In this document: piece by piece, positions 41,129 to 42,698 of the stretch
Layout: every line of letters starts with the position of its first letter
How positions within the stretch are numbered: the stretch's first letter is position 1
Origin: Opitutus sp. GAS368
GTDB lineage: Bacteria; Verrucomicrobiota; Verrucomicrobiia; Opitutales; Opitutaceae
Assembly: GCA_945862035.1 (NCBI GenBank)
Contig: CAMAXB010000001.1
Location: 1-42,698 of the forward strand
Length of the DNA: 42,698 nucleotides
Direction of reading: 5' to 3'
Translations under genes and position numbers: made by a program
The notes under the pieces: generated by a model
What the model was told of the DNA's origin: nothing
The model's input: only the letters and a program-made list of their open reading frames with translations
Databases searched by the model: none

Positions 41129-42496
41129 ATGCCGTTTGTCTCGACCAATCCCGCCACCGGCCAAATCATTCGTCGTCACCGGGCGCACACGCCGGCTGAG
41201 ATTCAGGCGGCGCTAGCCCACACCCACTCGGCCTTCCTTGGCTGGCGGGAGCTGGCCCTGTCCGCGCGGAGCAGGCATATTTCCGCGCTCGGCCTGCAGT
41301 TGCGCCGCAACGCCGCCCCCCTCGCCGATCTCATCGTGGCCGAGATGGGCAAGCCCGTGGCCCAGGCCCGTGCGGAAATCGAGAAATGCGCGGCAACCTG
41401 CGACTACTACGCCCGTCATGGCGCCCGTTTCCTGAAGCCCGAACATCCGGTCGGCTCACCGCGCCACGCGCAAATCGTCTTTGAGCCGGTCGGCGTGATC
41501 CTGGCGATCATGCCGTGGAACTTTCCCTTCTGGCAGGTCCTGCGGGCCGCAGTCCCAGCGCTGATCGCGGGCAATACCTTTCTGCTCAAACACGCCCCGA
41601 ACGTGGCCGGCTGCGCCCTGGCCATCGAGGAGCTCTGCCGGCAGGCAGGCCTGCCCGCCGGCGTCCTGCGGACGGTCCTGGCCGAGACCCGGCACATCCC
41701 TCCCCTCATCGCCGACCCCCGGGTACGCGCGATCACCCTGACCGGCAGCACGCGCGCGGGACGCCAGGTCGGTGCGCTGGCGGGCGCCGCCCTGAAGCCC
41801 TGCGTCTTCGAACTGGGCGGATCGGACCCCTACCTCGTGCTGCCCGACGCCGACGTGGCCCACGCCGCCGCCCTCTGCGCCACCTCCCGGCTCATCAACG
41901 GCGGTCAGAGCTGCATCTCGGCCAAGCGCCTGATCGTGGTCGAGTCGCGGCGCGCCGAGTTCGAGGAATGCATCGTGGCCGAGTTCTCGCGCCGCCGTCT
42001 GGGCGATCCCACGCGGCCAGACACCGACGTTGGCCCGATGGCCCGCGCCGATCTGCGCCGCACCCTTCACGCGCAGGTGACCGCCAGTGTGCGCCGGGGT
42101 GCGCGCGTGCTCCTCGGAGGCCGGATGCCCAAGGGCCCGGGTTTCTTTTATCCCCCCACTGTTCTTTCGCAGGTGCAGCCCGGCATGCCCGCTCACGATG
42201 AGGAACTGTTCGGTCCTGTCGGCGTGATTATTTCCGTCCCCGATACCGAAGCGGCCATCGCCCTCGCCAATGCGACGCCCTATGGCCTCGGCGCGGCCGT
42301 GTTTACCCGCGACCGGCGCCTCGGCGAAAGTATCGCCCGGGAGCGCCTCGACGCGGGCATGGCCTTCGTGAACGACTTCGCCCGCTCCGACACCACGCTG
42401 CCCTTCGGCGGCGTCAAGGACAGCGGTTATGGGCGGGAACTGGGCCAGTATGGCCTGCGGGCATTCGTGAACACCAAGACGATCTGGGTGCGCTAA
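41129..42496 (+). CDS. NAD(P)-dependent aldehyde dehydrogenase, succinate-semialdehyde type
   Basis: ATG 41129 gives 455 aa, close to E. coli Sad/YneI (462). Motifs: cofactor fold IMPWNFPFWQVLRAAVPALI, the acidic residue in FELGGSDPYLV, and the catalytic Cys in NGGQSCISAKRL, with C-terminal ELFGPVGVI and PFGGVKDSGYGRELG. These features match succinate-semialdehyde dehydrogenase-like enzymes. Substrate specificity is inferred. It lies 61 bp after the sigma gene and could be read from the same transcript. Confidence 0.92.
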   Translation: MPFVSTNPATGQIIRRHRAHTPAEIQAALAHTHSAFLGWRELALSARSRHISALGLQLRRNAAPLADLIVAEMGKPVAQARAEIEKCAATCDYYARHGARFLKPEHPVGSPRHAQIVFEPVGVILAIMPWNFPFWQVLRAAVPALIAGNTFLLKHAPNVAGCALAIEELCRQAGLPAGVLRTVLAETRHIPPLIADPRVRAITLTGSTRAGRQVGALAGAALKPCVFELGGSDPYLVLPDADVAHAAALCATSRLINGGQSCISAKRLIVVESRRAEFEECIVAEFSRRRLGDPTRPDTDVGPMARADLRRTLHAQVTASVRRGARVLLGGRMPKGPGFFYPPTVLSQVQPGMPAHDEELFGPVGVIISVPDTEAAIALANATPYGLGAAVFTRDRRLGESIARERLDAGMAFVNDFARSDTTLPFGGVKDSGYGRELGQYGLRAFVNTKTIWVR

Positions 42497-42591
42497 GCTC
42501 CTCCTCCGGTGACAATTGGGTGCCCGGGTCAGTTCTTTCTGGTTCCGCCCAAGCGGTCGGTTATGGTCACTGCCTTTCCGGACTTTCGGCC

Positions 42592-42698
42592 ATGGCCAAG
42601 CGCACCCCCCGTACTCCTGTCAGTTCTCCGCCCGTCGATGAGACCGGGGTGTCGGTTCCGGACTGCCTGACCACCAGCGTCAGTCCGCCGGAACTGCC
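42592..42698 (+). CDS. Partial gene at window end, unknown product
   Basis: ATG at 42592 opens a frame that runs to the end of the window: about 35 residues, Pro/Ser/Thr-rich (MAKRTPRTPVSSPPVDETGV). No family can be named from this disordered start. The real start could lie beyond. It lies on the same strand as the dehydrogenase. Confidence 0.35.
   Translation, partial: MAKRTPRTPVSSPPVDETGVSVPDCLTTSVSPPEL

Overview
The window is high-GC DNA that looks like a bacterial chromosome segment, most likely from Verrucomicrobiota and probably an Opitutaceae relative. This is inferred from protein flavour: a Bacteroidetes-like topoisomerase IV pair, an exported sulfatase next to a sialidase-like protein, TPR lipoproteins, a TIGR03067-type protein, a DUF6250-type pseudogene, and many short inverted intergenic elements. 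No rRNA, tRNA, CRISPR array, transposase or phage gene was seen.

Layout. 1-5.9 kb: Ca/Na antiporter, exported serine hydrolase, small exported proteins, an M20 peptidase and a hemolysin III-type membrane protein. 6.1-9.9 kb: a large EF-hand membrane protein, a DUF3750-type protein and a DUF2007-like small protein. 10.3-13.9 kb: a polysaccharide-type locus on the minus strand (sialidase-like protein, then sulfatase) with LacI/cre-like palindromes upstream of each gene. 14.4-21.2 kb: a minus-strand block, vapB-vapC-parE-S41 peptidase-parC, with 12-31 bp gaps, followed by a HAD-type lipoprotein phosphatase. 21.2-23.3 kb: a decaying patch with a truncated histidine kinase and a frameshifted AsmA-like gene. 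23.5-27.2 kb: TPR protein, TIGR02466-type oxygenase, an 84-aa unknown, a SeqA-family protein, DgkA and an SDR reductase. 27.3-34.5 kb: an LptF/LptG permease divergent from a complete branched-chain amino-acid ABC transporter with two tandem binding proteins. 34.6-38.9 kb: TPR lipoprotein, VF530-type protein and HtpG. 39.0-42.7 kb: a broken DUF6250-type gene, a three-gene membrane protein/metal-sensor/ECF sigma unit in cnrYXH order, a succinate-semialdehyde-type dehydrogenase and the start of one more gene.

Two things stand out. First, 25421-25927 encodes a 168-aa protein that aligns along almost its whole length with E. coli SeqA, the sequestration protein for hemimethylated GATC, which is classically a gammaproteobacterial factor. 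Second, the intergenic regions hold about a dozen inverted elements from at least four unrelated sequence families (ACCACGAAA, ACCACGGAT, AACGGAGAG and TTCGAAAAT types). All share one architecture: a short purine/C-rich unit iterated on one arm and its complement on the other. They sit mostly just after stop codons, once nested inside each other and once inside the liv operon.

Starts of minus-strand and overlapping genes were chosen from signal peptides, family N-termini and stop/start overlaps. Clear Shine-Dalgarno sequences are rare here. All family assignments rest on reading motifs by eye; no database search was run.
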